DNA of 64,000 nucleotides from Combretum micranthum (GCA_024138025.1 JAMXBD010000364.1:310001-374000), one strand, 5' to 3'; counted from the first letter of the stretch, positions 11,693 through 23,791 are shown. Notes: generated by a model not told the origin, from the sequence alone. Made by a program: numbers and translations.

Positions 11693-13798
11693 TGTAATAT
11701 ACGGAAAAATATTTTATAAAGAAGGACAAAGGAATGTCATTTGTTAATTAACGAGAGGGAAATTTCGGTAATTCCTAATAAATTAGATATATAATAATCA
11801 TCCCTCACATTGATGATGATCAATAAGTCTTTAAAAATAGTAAATCTTCAATAAATTATGATAAAGGGAAAAAGTTGTCATATGTTCAAAAATAAGAGGG
11901 TTTTATGGTCCATCCTTATAAGTTTTATTTATGTGTATTATATGGCAAGCAAATAATACATGAGGTGCCTTTTCGTTTCCTGTGCTGTTACAAGAATTGA
12001 AGGATTTCTTGTCTTTTTGTTTCCAAAGTACTGTTAAAAATTAAAGAATCACAAAAGTTTATTTATATCTTTACCCTATTCCTCTTCTTTCTAAACCTTG
12101 AAACCTCTCAAAAAAGATCTATTGTGAGTTTTTCATCAAGAGGAGATCAAGATTTTGGTTCAGGTAAGAAGATCTAATCATGATTTTTCAAGGATTCAAG
12201 AAATCTACATCTTTCTTAGGATTCTGCTTGTGGTTTTTGAAGGAGCTTTCGAGGAAGAACCCTATTCTGATTCAAGATTTGATTTTTGGAGTTCTAATAG
12301 AATCTAGGATCAATTAAAGGTAAGATCTATCTTAGAATTTGTAATTTCTCAATATTAGCAAATTATAGGATTATGATCGTAGTTTATTATTTGTTTGAAT
12401 TAAGGTTCTGTTCAAGCGAGATCTGCACGTCTAGGTAATTGTGGATCTAAACAAACCTTTGTGGTTCTAAAATTATAGTCTTTTCTAGTGATTGTTTTAT
12501 TAATTGAGAATATATATATTGAAGGAATTGTGGAGATAACTAAGAATTTTGGTGAAAGATGTGTTTGAAGGTTTTACTGAACTGTGAACAAAAAGAACAG
12601 GTATGTTGATCTTTTATAGATCTGTGATTAGGAGTAAAATTTATGGAATTCAGGGTTAGAATTTTATTATGTGCATGAAATCGAAATTGATTGAGATATG
12701 TTGAGGATTAAGAATTCTTGTGAGATTAGGAATTCTTTTCTGATAGAAGTTCTGTTGGTGATATTGGAGTTGAAGCGAATCCAGGTACGACCAATCTCTG
12801 CTTATTGTTTTTGTTTGTAAGATGAGTATTGCTTGATTGGTTGTAGGGATAGAACTCTATAATGAACTTAATTTTATTCAGCTTAATAATTTTCTGCTTG
12901 GTTATGTTTGGCTTTGACCAATAAAGACCTGGTAGACAGTGATACCGGTGAGGCACCCTGATGATCTATGTGTGAGGTTGTCCCAAGTGGACTCGTGCAT
13001 AAAGATGATTCCGATAGAATTAGGAGGAAACGAGGATGTTTTGGGAGTACCCATTCATCCATATATGTATATAATTACCTTATTTTCAAAGAGTTGGTTG
13101 TTTTTAAAGAGGAGTCTGAGTTAATTCGAGTTCGAGACTAGAGTATCATAGTTCTGAACTGTGTTAATTTGCTAACTATAAAAAGATAACAAATTGATTG
13201 CTTGCATTAGACTAAGTGCATTTGATATATATACCTCTTGTGTGTGCATTTGCATTTGCTTTAAAGGATTGGAGTTATCGTACTGGGTTTCGCAGCTCAC
13301 TTTAAAATTTCAGGTGTAGGTGATGAAGACATTGTATATGATCTTTTAGGTTATGATTTGATCTTTGATCAGGAGGACAGCGATAGTAGACCTGACTACT
13401 CAGTTGAGAGTTAGATTTGCAGTTTACATGTTCATGGAAGGAGAGAAGTGTTTAGATATATTGAAGACTTGGAAATTATCTGTTCATGTTTTATGTTTTA
13501 TGTGAAAGCTTTAGGATTTTATGTTGTAGGAAGTTCTAAGATTGTAAAAAAGGTTTTCATTATGAATTGGTGGTTTGGTTTTGTTGGCCTGGTTTTGCCA
13601 ACTTGTATGATTGTTTTAAATCAGAAGTTTATTCAAAAGCTGTATTCCAGGTTATACAGGTTGTGTTGAGTCCCCTATGAGATACCTTATGTGTGTTTAC
13701 AGGTGATATTTGAAAATTTATGGATATTACAGCCTTAGCGTGTCCTATTCAGGAGAGGACACGTGGAGGGTTGTAATACCTTATTTTAGGGCGTTACA
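11693..13798 (+). repeat. 3' LTR of element D
   Basis: An intact 2106-bp LTR, TGTAATATACGG to GGGCGTTACA, followed by TSD tattg. It is uninterrupted, so it shows the empty site of S1 and provides the reference for the broken 5' LTR. It carries two copies of the 45-bp unit (11960-12045). Confidence 0.92.
13314..13414 (+). other. Acidic exon-like ORF end in D 3' LTR
   Basis: Second copy of the block at 7535-7635. The acceptor TTTCAG, the phase, the frame and the TAG stop are all kept; one visible replacement is G to S in EDxDSRPDYSVES. Confidence 0.45.
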
Positions 13799-14920
13799 TA
13801 TTGCATAAGACATTAAACCATAGCCACTAAAACACATCAATTCTAATGAAATTAAACATTCAACATTTTCCACCAATTTCAAAGACACTTAAAGTTAAAT
13901 AGAAAAAAATTACAGAGAAGAAAAAGAAAAATACGTGGGAATAGAAATGAAGATTAAGTGGTGAAGGGATAGATATGTAGGAGGAAGTTGAGGGATTCCT
14001 TAGGGGGGCGAAAAGGTGTTTGAGAGGGAGGAGAGAGTGCTGGAAAGATTGGAAAGAAGGGAAAAAAAGGAAGTAGGGCATACGTTCTGTGGAGTTTTAA
14101 TTTTATGTCGAGTGAAGGCACCATTGATGATAGCAAATTTAATATCTACACTAAAAGCACTATTCTTATTAGCAACTTCTTTGCAACATGAGGGTATTAT
14201 TAAGATTAGCGCCTTCATTGTAAACATGCCTTCAATATAAATTAAGCCCTCCTACCCAAGTGACATGAACCCTAATCTAACAATATATCATAAAGTGCCA
14301 TGCGAAACCTTTAACCCTAAGTTGCATGAACTCTAATTTTAATGGGTCTCAAATCAATTCTACAAGTTATCATGCCCATAGAAGTAAAAGTAAGGTAAAC
14401 ACCAACCTTTTAAATCTAATTCACATTTCCCAACTCCACTTCAAGTACTTTGTCTTTTTCCTTCGCGCATAAAAATTCTTGATAATGTTGAGTATTCACT
14501 CCACTGGTTACGGGAACCACAAAACAAAATAAACCTTCTTTTTTGCCCAAAGGGTGGATCTCTTATGCGATCTATGAGTTTCGTAGCATATAGGGTTTCT
14601 TAACCATCCTGCTATAACAACATCTTGTGTATTTAGGTTTCACAAATATGATTTAGTGGTCTCACGAATGTAGAATTTGTGGAATTTAGAGATAATGGTT
14701 GCACATGGAAATTTTTATGGGTTAAGGTTTTAATGGTCTCCCCTTAGTTCAACTTGTCTATCAAAATTTTCATTCCTTCTCCCTTGTAATTAACTCGAGT
14801 TGAGTTTTCCATGTTTTCCTTTTTTTTTTTTCACTGTTGACAACTGTTTTCATTTTCTTTAGTTTGATTTCTTAAATGAGCCACACCCAATTTCTCATTC
14901 ACTCATTCATTCATGTGATG
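13799..14920. other. Unidentified flank between D and C
   Basis: Begins with the right TSD of D (tattg). It contains a purine-rich stretch on the plus strand (13905-14070), a T-run near 14820 and short open frames that look like chance. No protein family, RNA gene or transposon terminus is recognised before TGTCACACTCC at 14921. Confidence 0.5.
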
Positions 14921-15363
14921 TGTCACACTCCTCTATACTTCGATGGCGAGCTCAACATAAGTAAAAGAGTCACATCATGTCACGCTACAAAGGGTACTCT
15001 AAATGCGACAGTCCGTCATACTCAATATTAAAGTTTAAGCATGACATTCTTAGTCATCCCATAAGCTTCGATACCGGATGTAAGGTGTACATTCACGATC
15101 ATAGAGAACCAATTTTAAAACAAGTTATTTAAGAAGACATTCACATAGCAGTTTAATCATGAAAATCATAACATAATATCTGAAATATGGAAATATAAAG
15201 GTCTTAAAAATATCAAAGGGGCATTCCCCTATCAAAAGATATAGTTCATCAAGGTCTATCAAAGCCTAATCAAAATAATTACATTTAGAGATTTACTTAA
15301 AAGTTTAAGTTTACATCTAGTCTTTGACTTCTTTCAAAAAATCCATAGACCAAAAGGTAATAC

Positions 15364-15405
15364 CTGAGAGAAATAACCCTGAGGCTTTAATCACAAATAG
15401 GGGTA
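15364..15405 (-). other. Second exon-like block of S2
   Basis: On the minus strand TTTTGCAG precedes a 42-nt block, which ends CTCTCAG followed by GTATTA. Related blocks after TTGCAG or TAACAG lie near the 3' part of S3, S5, S6, S7, S8 and S9. It lies beyond the stop of the mini-exon and would be untranslated in that frame. Confidence 0.4.
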
Positions 15406-16078
15406 CTGCAAAAGATATCTATAAGGGGGTAAGCTTCTTACTTAGTGAGAATTAGTTCCATAAGTAAAGTACTCAACAATCAATATTCAATCAAGTTATT
15501 TAACAAGCATATGAGATGTAATAAATCACGTGAGCAAACAATACATACGATTTTTTCAAAAATCATATGTTTGAATGGATTTACCCCTCCACTTGGTGGT
15601 TAGGTGTTCCGAGCATCAAGGCCATAGTTCACAAATGATGTATTTGTATTTTTTATACAGATTCCTACTAATCACTAAATTATAGTTAATTCGAGTGCCC
15701 ACTCACCATTTAATTACGGGCAATCAAAGCCATAGAGTATATTTTCAAGTTCCTTGACCTCATTACTATGCCCTTATCTAACCAAGGGTAAAGTAATGAA
15801 TGTAATGTGATACTACGTGTCATGCATGAATCATTTTATTTAAGTAATCATGGCATAATATTAAACAATTTATAAGTGATCATAGAATTTGCAGACAAAT
15901 CATTCATATGTTAAATCATACAATGATTAGTTAACAATTCTCGCTTCCATATATTTGGCATAATTTCATTCATATAAGTAAAACACATGCGCTATCATAT
16001 TTTTATCTTTGTCTAAAGTCTAATGCCATTAAACTACAAACAAAAGCATAAGTACAAGAATGTAGGAAATAAACTCAC

Positions 16079-16147
16079 CTGGCTATAGTAGTAGAAGCTT
16101 CTAATCAAAGTAAACCTCCGGATAAGGTAGCTCGGATTCCACGTCAT
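16079..16147 (-). other. Conserved mini-exon of S2 (peptide ...YPEVYFD-stop)
   Basis: Minus strand: T-rich tract, GTATAG acceptor, AT, then codons DVESELPYPEVYFD with TAG at 16103-16101, then CCAG followed by a consensus GTGAGT donor. Confidence 0.6.
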
Positions 16148-16483
16148 CTATACAAAAAAAAAAAAAACCTAAAATGAGTATTTTTTGAAAGTTCTACTTA
16201 AACTTGCAATTCTATTTCACTAAGTTCGTCAAAAATCGTATGGGGTGAAATTGCAACTTAAAATGGCCATAACTTGCTCATATTAACTCGGAATTTCGCA
16301 TATTATATATCATTTTCTATCTACTCGAAAAGATCTATTCATTTTTAAGGTTATTTTCTTCATAAAAGGTCATTTATGTCTCTAAAAAACAAGGTATAGA
16401 ATAAACACGAAAATTCCCATATTTAAAACATGATTGTTCTAATTTTGTATCAACCAAAAATTCCATAGAAAACACACACACAC

Positions 16484-16508
16484 ACGCATATATATATATA
16501 TATATATA
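16484..16508. repeat. CA and TA microsatellite in S2
   Basis: A run of CA units passes directly into about ten TA units. A second TA run lies at 18000-18016. Confidence 0.85.
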
Positions 16509-17131
16509 GTTGAAAAATCCTTTGAATACACGTATATATAGACTCATATTGTATGTAAAAGTTAATGGTGTTGTCTCAATGTTTATTTTCTATAAAATAA
16601 TTTATCTTATGGTGTTGAAAACATAAGCTTAACAATTTTTTTAAGTGTTTTGGAGGAACTTTATACCTTCATAGGTTATTGTAATTGAATATATTCTTAT
16701 TTTGTTTTTTCAATTTCTTTTCTAAAACAAATAAATTTTCTCTTAACTTTGGTCTTCTACAATATTTACTTCTAATGATAAAAATTAAGTTTCCAAAGTT
16801 TTTATTAAGTTGTTGATAACCTATAATGAATTTGAGTTGTACATATTTTCCTTTAAAAATGGTTTTGATAAATAAGTCTTTTTCTTCTTATATTTTCATT
16901 TCCTAACTTCTTTGAGAATAATTTTTATTTCTAAAACTTGATCTTTTAATTTCTTTATCTATTTTAAATTTTTTGAAAATGGGTTTATCATTTAAAAACT
17001 TGGCAAACCTTTATTTTTTTTCTAAGTGGGTTCATAGATTAATGAGTTGGTTTTTATTTTAACTTTGAAAACTAGTCTGGTTTTTTATTTTTATTATGAA
17101 ATTGGGAAAAATACTATAAGTAAGCTTTTTA

Positions 17132-17407
17132 GGGAAAAGGAAAAAAATAACCATTTTTTAAAAAACAATTACATAAATCCGCCATATGAAAAAATAATCC
17201 CAGGAATAGGTAAGTCCGCCTCGTCTCTTCAAAAGACGAAGTCACAAGTGGTCGACGAGGTTAATGTATTTTGTATTAACCTCATCTCTTGAAGAGACAA
17301 GGTTGAAGACAAGAGATGAGGTTAACTTACCTATTTTTGAGATTATTTTTATCATAATGGCATTTTTGTAATTTTTTAAGAAAAATCAATATTAATTTCC
17401 TTTTCCC
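17132..17407. mobile_element. Mutator-like foldback MITE in S2
   Basis: A 276-bp element starting GGGAAAAGGAAA and ending TTTCCTTTTCCC. Its arms pair over at least 83 bp (17132-17214 with 17325-17407) and the pairing continues inward to the CTCGTCTCTT/AAGAGATGAG region. It is flanked by an exact 9-bp duplication, agcttttta, at 17123-17131 and 17408-17416. The related S5 copy has the unoccupied site agcttttta once at 33265-33273. Long arms and a 9-bp duplication indicate a MULE-derived, non-autonomous element. The RNA would fold into a long hairpin. Confidence 0.88.
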
Positions 17408-18423
17408 AGCTTTTTAAGAAAGAAAAATTTATTTATCAAAAAATTGTTAACAATAATTTTAATAAACTTCATGCGGCTTATTACAAACGAAAAGTTTAGT
17501 TTGTTAGTTAATTCCTAATCATCATCTTTTATTTATCATTTAAGAAAAACCTTGATGAGTTTGAAAAGAAGTTGTAAAATAATTTTTCCTATGTGTTTGA
17601 TAACAAAATCTTGATTTAGAGACAAGTTATATATTAAAAAAGTTCGGTTTCATTCCCCTTTACTAATGAAAGTTCTACTTTAAATTTTGTTGAGACAATA
17701 TTATTATAATGATATATGTATATGAGCATGTAGTATGAAAATGATGAAAATATGGAAAAGATATAAGAAGCAAAATAATAAGTAAGATCATAAGGTCAAG
17801 TGTTGGGAATCTAAGCTTCATCAAGGTATTCCGATTAAGTATTGGGAGCCTTAGCTTCATCAAGGTATTATGGGACTAAGAATAGACTAGTTCCAAAAAA
17901 AAAAGGAAAGAAAAAGAAAAGCAATAATAATAATAAGCTTGTTAGTGAGTTAGTGATCATTTAGGCTCTAAGAAAAATATAAATATACATATGGATAGTA
18001 ATATATATATATATATACAGGGTTAGATTAGGAGCATAATAACAATTATAATAACATAACATCATAATAATAACAAGATAACAAAAATCGGAATTCTTGG
18101 CTTGTGTAAGAAAAAAACATAAACATGTTGTTGCTTCTACAAATCACATGAGTCTTTGAGAAACAACTCTATAATCATGCTAAGTTACATGATATCGAAA
18201 ATAAATGGTAGAAAGATATAAGTAAGAACATTTACCTGAGGTGGAAAAATGAGAGTAGTAGTGTAAGAGTGGTTTTGGGTAGTATGTGTGTGTAGATAGA
18301 ATGTAGGAAAAAGATGGTAAATAAAAGGAAGTAGATTTTTTTGGGAGAGAGGATTTGTGGAGTGAATTTGAGAGGGTTTTGGTAAGGTAAATGAATGTGT
18401 GAAAGAAATGGAGGGATAGACGG

Positions 18424-18431
18424 TATTTATA
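18424..18431 (-). promoter_or_regulatory. TATA box of S2
   Basis: TATAAATA on the minus strand, followed after roughly 190 nt by the leader donor CTCAG-GTAAAT at 18235. Confidence 0.6.
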
Positions 18432-20567
18432 AATTTTTGAGGAGGAAAATTTGTGTGAATTAAATAAATTGTGTGTGTTTGTGTGTGTAGCCGGTGTGAA
18501 TGAGAGAAAGGGGAGAGAGTGTGTGTTTTGATTTATTTTGTATTTTTGTTAGTTAAAAGTAATAAGTTGTAAGGTTTTGTATGAATGAAGATATATAAAA
18601 AATGTAAAAGTAGAGACTAGGTATGTAAAGTGTAAGAATAGGTATAAAACAAGTAGAAATAGGTGAATAGTAATAAATAATGTAGAATAGTATTATGAAT
18701 AGTAGATAAAACAAATTAATATCAGTAGTAAAAAAAATACGCATAATTAAGCTATATTTGATATTTTTAGATACCGAGAAATTATAAAACTGATATTTTA
18801 AATTCTTGTTTTTTTATGAGTTTATTGGTATTATCGAAATATTTTTGTTGTCGGCTACACTAGGGCACGGTTTTCAAAAACTGATTCCATTTGGATCCGA
18901 AATACACTAAAAATTAATGAATATGATATTTTTAAGCTTATTTATATTATTACGAATTATTTTCCATAATTATTTCAATTTCATTGTTTAGGGGTTTAAG
19001 AACGCGAGATTATCGAATCTAATTTTACTAGAGTTTTGTTATAGGTTTGTTGACTTTAGAGTTTTCGATTGACTTCTAGTTTAGGATTTAAACATAAATT
19101 GTATCACAAAATTTAGGGGATTGCACATCAAGTAGCATAACTATGCACAAAAACTTTGCTTGTGTATCAAACTAATAGTTTTGAAGTTTATATAGTTAAT
19201 TACATATTTAGACAAACTTCAAATAGCAAATACAATAATATGGTCTAATTTAACAAAATTATAAAAGGAGACTTTGTAAAATAACAAATAAATACAAAGG
19301 TAGAATTGAATTATAACTTTTAAAATGTTACTTATAAAAGCCAAAAGTAACGTTCTTTTCTCATTCTGTCTCTCCCTTTGTCTGTCTTTTCTAATGGGCA
19401 ATTTTCTCTTGAGAAGACACAATAGGACTCTATTATAATGCAATTGAGAGTGATGGAATTGTAAAAGCTAAGTAACACCAAAGAAAAGTCAATTATGCAC
19501 TTATATAAATTTCTTTTAAAAAACTAAAGCCTAATTCATGCATAACAACAAATATATTCAACAATAATAAATAAAGAGATAAGGGAAAGGAAAGTTTACA
19601 CCATAGTTTTAACTTAGAGTTTGGTCCACCCTCTAATCTCCACAACGCACAACAATTGCCTTTCTCAATAGAGGACTTCACCACTTCATTTACAACAATA
19701 ATTTGTCTTAATAGAAGACTTTAACATATCAACAACACAAATGCTTGAGTTGAATTTTTATAAACTTGAACATACTAGACTTAACTCAAGATTTTACCAA
19801 CTTACTCATAACTCACTTAGTGTAGTGTTTGATAAATGATATCAATTACAAATCAATTAGCATTACACTTGACTCTCACTCTCAATATATCACAAATTAC
19901 AATTAATGCTTATAAAGAGAGTTTACAAGGAGATATTTGCAATAATTAAGCTCTAAAGCTTTTCTTCAAGTCCCCAAACACTCGCATTTATAACATCTTG
20001 AAGCGTTCTAGTTGTTGCCAACAAAACACCAAAAATTGGTTAGAAAAGTAAAGCTTTAATGGCTAGTTTTCTACTAACTGGCGTTTGGATATTACAGGCT
20101 TATTGTCTAAATGCTACCTACAAAATAAAGCAACAAACTATCTACCGTCTAAATGCCGCATCCTACCATCCGAAGATAGTCTATCGGAGCATGACCAAAA
20201 TGTTTTTTATCATTCTACCGTCCATATGCCATATTCTAATGCTCGATTCCAACTTCGACACTATTTCATATTTTAATCATAACTTTCTCATCTGAACTCC
20301 AATTAAGATGATTCAAGATGCTATACAAAAGCTTAAAGAGAGATCTACAACTTTTATGTTTTAAGTAAACAAAATAAGGTCTAAAAAGAGTTTGAATCAA
20401 GATAAAATAGCAAGCATAAATAAAAACAAAGCTAAACAAGTTCAAACATATCCAAAACAAATTAAACACTTGTTTTACTAATTAAATATAACTTAAATAT
20501 GATCAAGTGATTAATTGTGCATTTCATTTCCTCATCAAAACATACATTGAACGCCACATGATCAACA

Positions 20568-20582
20568 ATCTTCCCCTTATTT
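20568..20582 (-). other. Polypurine tract of copia element C
   Basis: Minus strand AAATAAGGGGAAGAT directly before the LTR start TGTTGATC. A second purine tract on the same strand lies at about 20757-20770, as known for Sirevirus-type elements. Confidence 0.7.
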
Positions 20583-21039
20583 ATGAGGACAATCATGCAT
20601 AATCAATTCCCCTTGAATTAAGCATCCAAGTTATAAAAGATATTTAGCAAATAAGTTTAAAAAATTTTATGCTTAATTAAAAGAAATTCTAAGTTGTACT
20701 TAATTTCTAAAGACATTACACTTGTACATTCTTAAACATGTTAACATGTACACATTTCTCCCCTTTGGAATCATCAAAAAGCAAACTAAAAATATGCCAA
20801 ACAAAGAGAGATGTATAAGCAACATGAAAGTTCTAAAATATATTTTCGACATGTTTGAGTGTTTCAAAACCATGTAACATTACAAACCACAGAATTTGTG
20901 TAAGTTTTTTTAATAAAAAATTGCATGATATATTTCTCAATAGTGTACAAACTTGTTCAAAAAGCGTTTCAAACATTTTCAATCATTCAAACAAGTCTAA
21001 AAATTAACATTAAACATGTCTAAACATTGTTTATAGATC

Positions 21040-21500
21040 AAAAGCGTGAAAAACCATTTCCATGTATTCAAAGTCCAATTTTGGCAAAAATTTAGTTCAA
21101 ATCATGCATAAAATCAACATATCATCAAAGATTCATGCTTAAGCACATCCAACACTTCATGCAAGTTTAAAAAGATATATTTAGTATGTTGAAACTAAAC
21201 AAACTCACATGAGTTCACACATAGCAAATTTGTGTACATTTTAGTAATCAAAGGCATGATTTTTCCTTAAATATGTGCACAAATTTATCTAAAAGCACAT
21301 TCATACAAATTTGAACTCACATACAAGTTTGTTTAGGTTCATTAAGTATGAAAAAACATGATTTAGGCACAAAAACATTAGAATCCATTTTTGTGCATTC
21401 CAAACTCAATTTTGGTTCATTTTTAACCCAGAGCATGCATGAGAGCATCTCAACATCAAAAAATTGCATATTCAAGCACATCAATACATTCTTACCATAA
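21040..21500. repeat. Direct duplication about 330 bp apart in element C spacer
   Basis: The wording 'tccaattttgg' near 21074 and 'ctcaattttgg' near 21404 opens two diverged copies. Each goes on through 'gcatgcat/catgcata', 'tcaacat' and 'tt.aagcacatc'. The region is the non-coding or lost env-like stretch downstream of the gag remnant. Confidence 0.6.
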
Positions 21501-21589
21501 ACAAAAAGAGCATAAACTATAAAACTTGAACAAATTGAGATTATACCTCATTTTTTCCCTTGAAGCCCTTTTAGGTACCTACGTAAAAC

Positions 21590-22742
21590 ACATTTATCTC
21601 TTTGGTACCCTTTTTTGCTTGGGTCCTTTTTGGTTAGTCAAAATAAGAACTTCCTTTCTTGGTAGCTAAACAAACTTGCTTATATGACCTAAATGTATAG
21701 CATTCTTTATTGCATAATTGCATGCAATATGGTTAAGCTTACCACAATAGTTACAAGTACCATAAGTAGTTTTTATAAACCAAGTCTTATGGGAATTGTA
21801 ACTATTGTTCATATTATAACCAATTCTATACTTGTTAAAATCAACTTTTACTTGCCAAGAAGAGCACTTAAATTATTTTCTCTCTTGGTGAATTTGGCTA
21901 TGGTAGCATTTGCAATGAAGCTAGCTTTCAACATTTCATTTTCAATTTTTAAACCATCTAGCTCTTTTAGAATTTTCTCATTACTACTGCTACTAGCACA
22001 TGCAACATTATCATCACTCTTATCATCATCTTTTAAAGTTTTAAATTAAGATCAAGCAAATCATTTTCAACTGTCAATTTGTCATTGATCTTGCCCAACT
22101 AATCATTTTTGCTTTTTAAATTCTTATTTTTATCATTTCACTTAGCATTACCCAATTTCAAAAATTCAATTTTTTCATGCAACTTTTCATTTTCAATTGT
22201 AATCATTTAAGCATGCTATTTTTCTTTTTCATCTTTATTAACTCATCACATGCTTTATCATACATATCAACTATCTCATCATAAGGAACATGTGAGGAAA
22301 TTCAACACACCTCATCATCAATGGACATCAAGCATACATCTTCATCCGAGTTGGATGAGTCTTCATCGCTTCAAGTAGCCATATATGCTTTCTTCTTCTC
22401 TTCTTTGTTTCCTTTTCCTGCAATTAAGCAATATTATTGAATATGTCCCAATTGATTGCATTTGAAGCATGTGATAGTCTTTTTTTTTTTTTTTTTGAGA
22501 AGTTTTAATCATCCTTCTTCATCTTCTTGTGTTCATCTTCAAGAACACGGTGAATTTCTTTGTAAGCTTGTCTAACTCTCCATCATCTTTCTCACTCTCT
22601 TCCTCTTCTTCACTTGAGCTTGTACAAGAGGCTTTGAACGCAACTTTCTTTTTTGTTGGCTCCTCTCTATGGTTTTTGACCATTTCATGAGTCTTGAGGG
22701 TTTCAAGAAGTTCTTCCTTACTCATTATGCTCAAATCATGTG
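21590..22742 (-). pseudogene. gag: Ty1/copia Gag remnant
   Basis: Decayed Gag of a Ty1/copia element, which would form the virus-like particle and bind element RNA. On the minus strand: an open stretch with MSKEELLETLKTHEM, a Lys/Glu part and ASCTSSSEEEEESEKDD (22734-22519); a CCHC box CFKCNQLGH with an in-frame stop before its last Cys (22469-22428); an acidic piece SDEDSSNSDEDVCLMSIDDEV (about 22375-22310) in another segment; a low-complexity, coiled-coil-like part; and a second CCHC box, CNYCGKLNHIA, whose final Cys position reads Tyr (21755-21715). A Lys/Pro-rich piece near 21610-21650 matches the sequence that normally joins Gag to protease. Frameshifts and stops make it non-functional. 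The N-terminal part is missing beyond 22742. Confidence 0.75.
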
Positions 22743-23791
22743 TGTAAACCCCCTGAATTTTTCATAATTATGAGAAAATAATTCTAGAGTTAAAAACCAA
22801 AACTAAGACCCTGAAAACCAACCTAAGTTAAAACTAAATTCTAAATAAGATCAAATACGAAAATTCTTAACCTTGAGAGAAAGAGAATCCTTAAAACAAA
22901 ATGGAAAATTCAACAATCGTTTGTTTCAACATCTGCACGCCAACCAAATTTGCTATTTGATCCCTAACACACAAATCAAGATGATATATCCAAATAACAC
23001 TTAATGAAAAAAATACTAAAACATTTAATGCTTCGGTAAATTTTAGAATAAAAAATTTTAATTACCACGAAAAGTCAAATGGAGTCAACCCACAACCCTA
23101 GACTTGGTTAAATAATTACGGGATTTGAAAAATATTAAATAAATCACAAATAAAATAAAACATAAATGTTGAACAAAAAATATAACACAGTCAAAAAACC
23201 CAAAAATTTATGATGTCACAAATAAATAAAAAAGCCGGAAGTCAAATCAGAACCCTAGAAATCAACAAAGTCTACAACAAACCCTAGTGTATAGATCCGG
23301 TAAACCCATACTCTAAAACCCTAAGCAACGGAATTGAGATAATTATAGATAATTGTTTGTAATAATATAAGGAAGCTTAAAAATATCAAATTCGTTAATT
23401 TTTAGTGTGTTTTGAACTCGAACGGGATCAGTTCTCCAAAAGCGATGTCCCGAGGTTTGGAATAGTAAAAATATTCTGATAACACCAAAAGACTTGTAAT
23501 TATACAATGATTCCAAAAATATCAATTTTTTAATTTTTCGATAGCTAAAAAATATCAGATATCGCATTTTTACACGTATTTTTCTTATTACTGGTATTTT
23601 AATTATCGAGTCTATTATTTATAGTACTATTTCTATTATTCATTACTATTTTACTATCTCTATCTTTTCTTATAATATATTTTTACACTCTACTACATCT
23701 ATCTCTTACAATTTACCTTTCTTATACAACTTTATTCACATCACACCTTACACATTATTAGTTTTATTACAAAACAACAAAAAAATCAACT

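Larger units (their letters stand above)
817..13798 (+). mobile_element. Element D: two-LTR retrotransposon without recognisable coding
   Basis: A complete LTR retrotransposon on the plus strand. It begins TGTATTATACGG and ends GGGCGTTACA, and is flanked by an exact 5-bp duplication, tattg, at 812-816 and 13799-13803. The two LTRs are about 2.14 kb (after removing S1) and 2.11 kb. A degenerate tRNA-iMet primer site follows the 5' LTR and a purine tract precedes the 3' LTR. The 3.68-kb interior has no gag or pol that I can recognise and only short open frames, so the element is a large non-autonomous (LARD-like) copy or an extremely decayed one. The end of the interior (11655-11692) resembles the usual tail of Ty3/gypsy polyproteins before the purine tract. 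A hand count over the first 270 bp of the LTRs gives about 14 differences, so the insertion is not recent. Confidence 0.9.
14978..19125 (-). mobile_element. S2: solo LTR, minus strand
   Basis: Plus-strand reading TGTCACGCTACAAAG to GGGGATTGCA, between exact copies of catca (14973-14977 and 19126-19130). It is 4148 bp including a 276-bp MITE. On its own strand it has TATAAATA (18431-18424), a CAG-GTAAAT leader donor at 18235, the conserved block at 16350-16252, the mini-exon at 16147-16079 and a second exon-like block at 15405-15364. It is closest to S5 in layout and wording. Confidence 0.88.
14921..20567 (-). repeat. 3' LTR of copia element C, split by S2
   Basis: On the minus strand the LTR starts TGTTGATCATGTGG at 20567, directly after a purine tract, and probably ends GAGTGTGACA at 14921. 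Without S2 it is about 1.49 kb. The partner LTR is absent, so no TSD can confirm the left edge. At 20279-20304 it has a motif closely similar to the conserved block of the S LTRs. Confidence 0.55.
14921..22742 (-). mobile_element. Element C: broken Ty1/copia remnant, minus strand
   Basis: Read on the minus strand, it has a truncated, decayed gag (22742 to about 21590), an AT-rich spacer with a 330-bp duplication, a polypurine tract, and a 3' LTR (20567 to 14921, interrupted by S2). Protease, integrase, RT and RNase H are all missing. The 5' LTR and gag N-terminus are cut off at 22742, where S3 begins. The gag arrangement (CCHC, acidic Ser/Asp segment, coiled-coil-like part, second CCHC) and a second purine tract complementary to 20757-20770 recall the SIRE/Sirevirus side of Ty1/copia. 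The lineage is an inference; the left LTR edge at 14921 is the least certain boundary. Confidence 0.65.

Noticed and set aside
21693..22049. 118-codon plus-strand ORF
   Set aside because: Antisense to the copia gag remnant, which has clear CCHC boxes on the minus strand.
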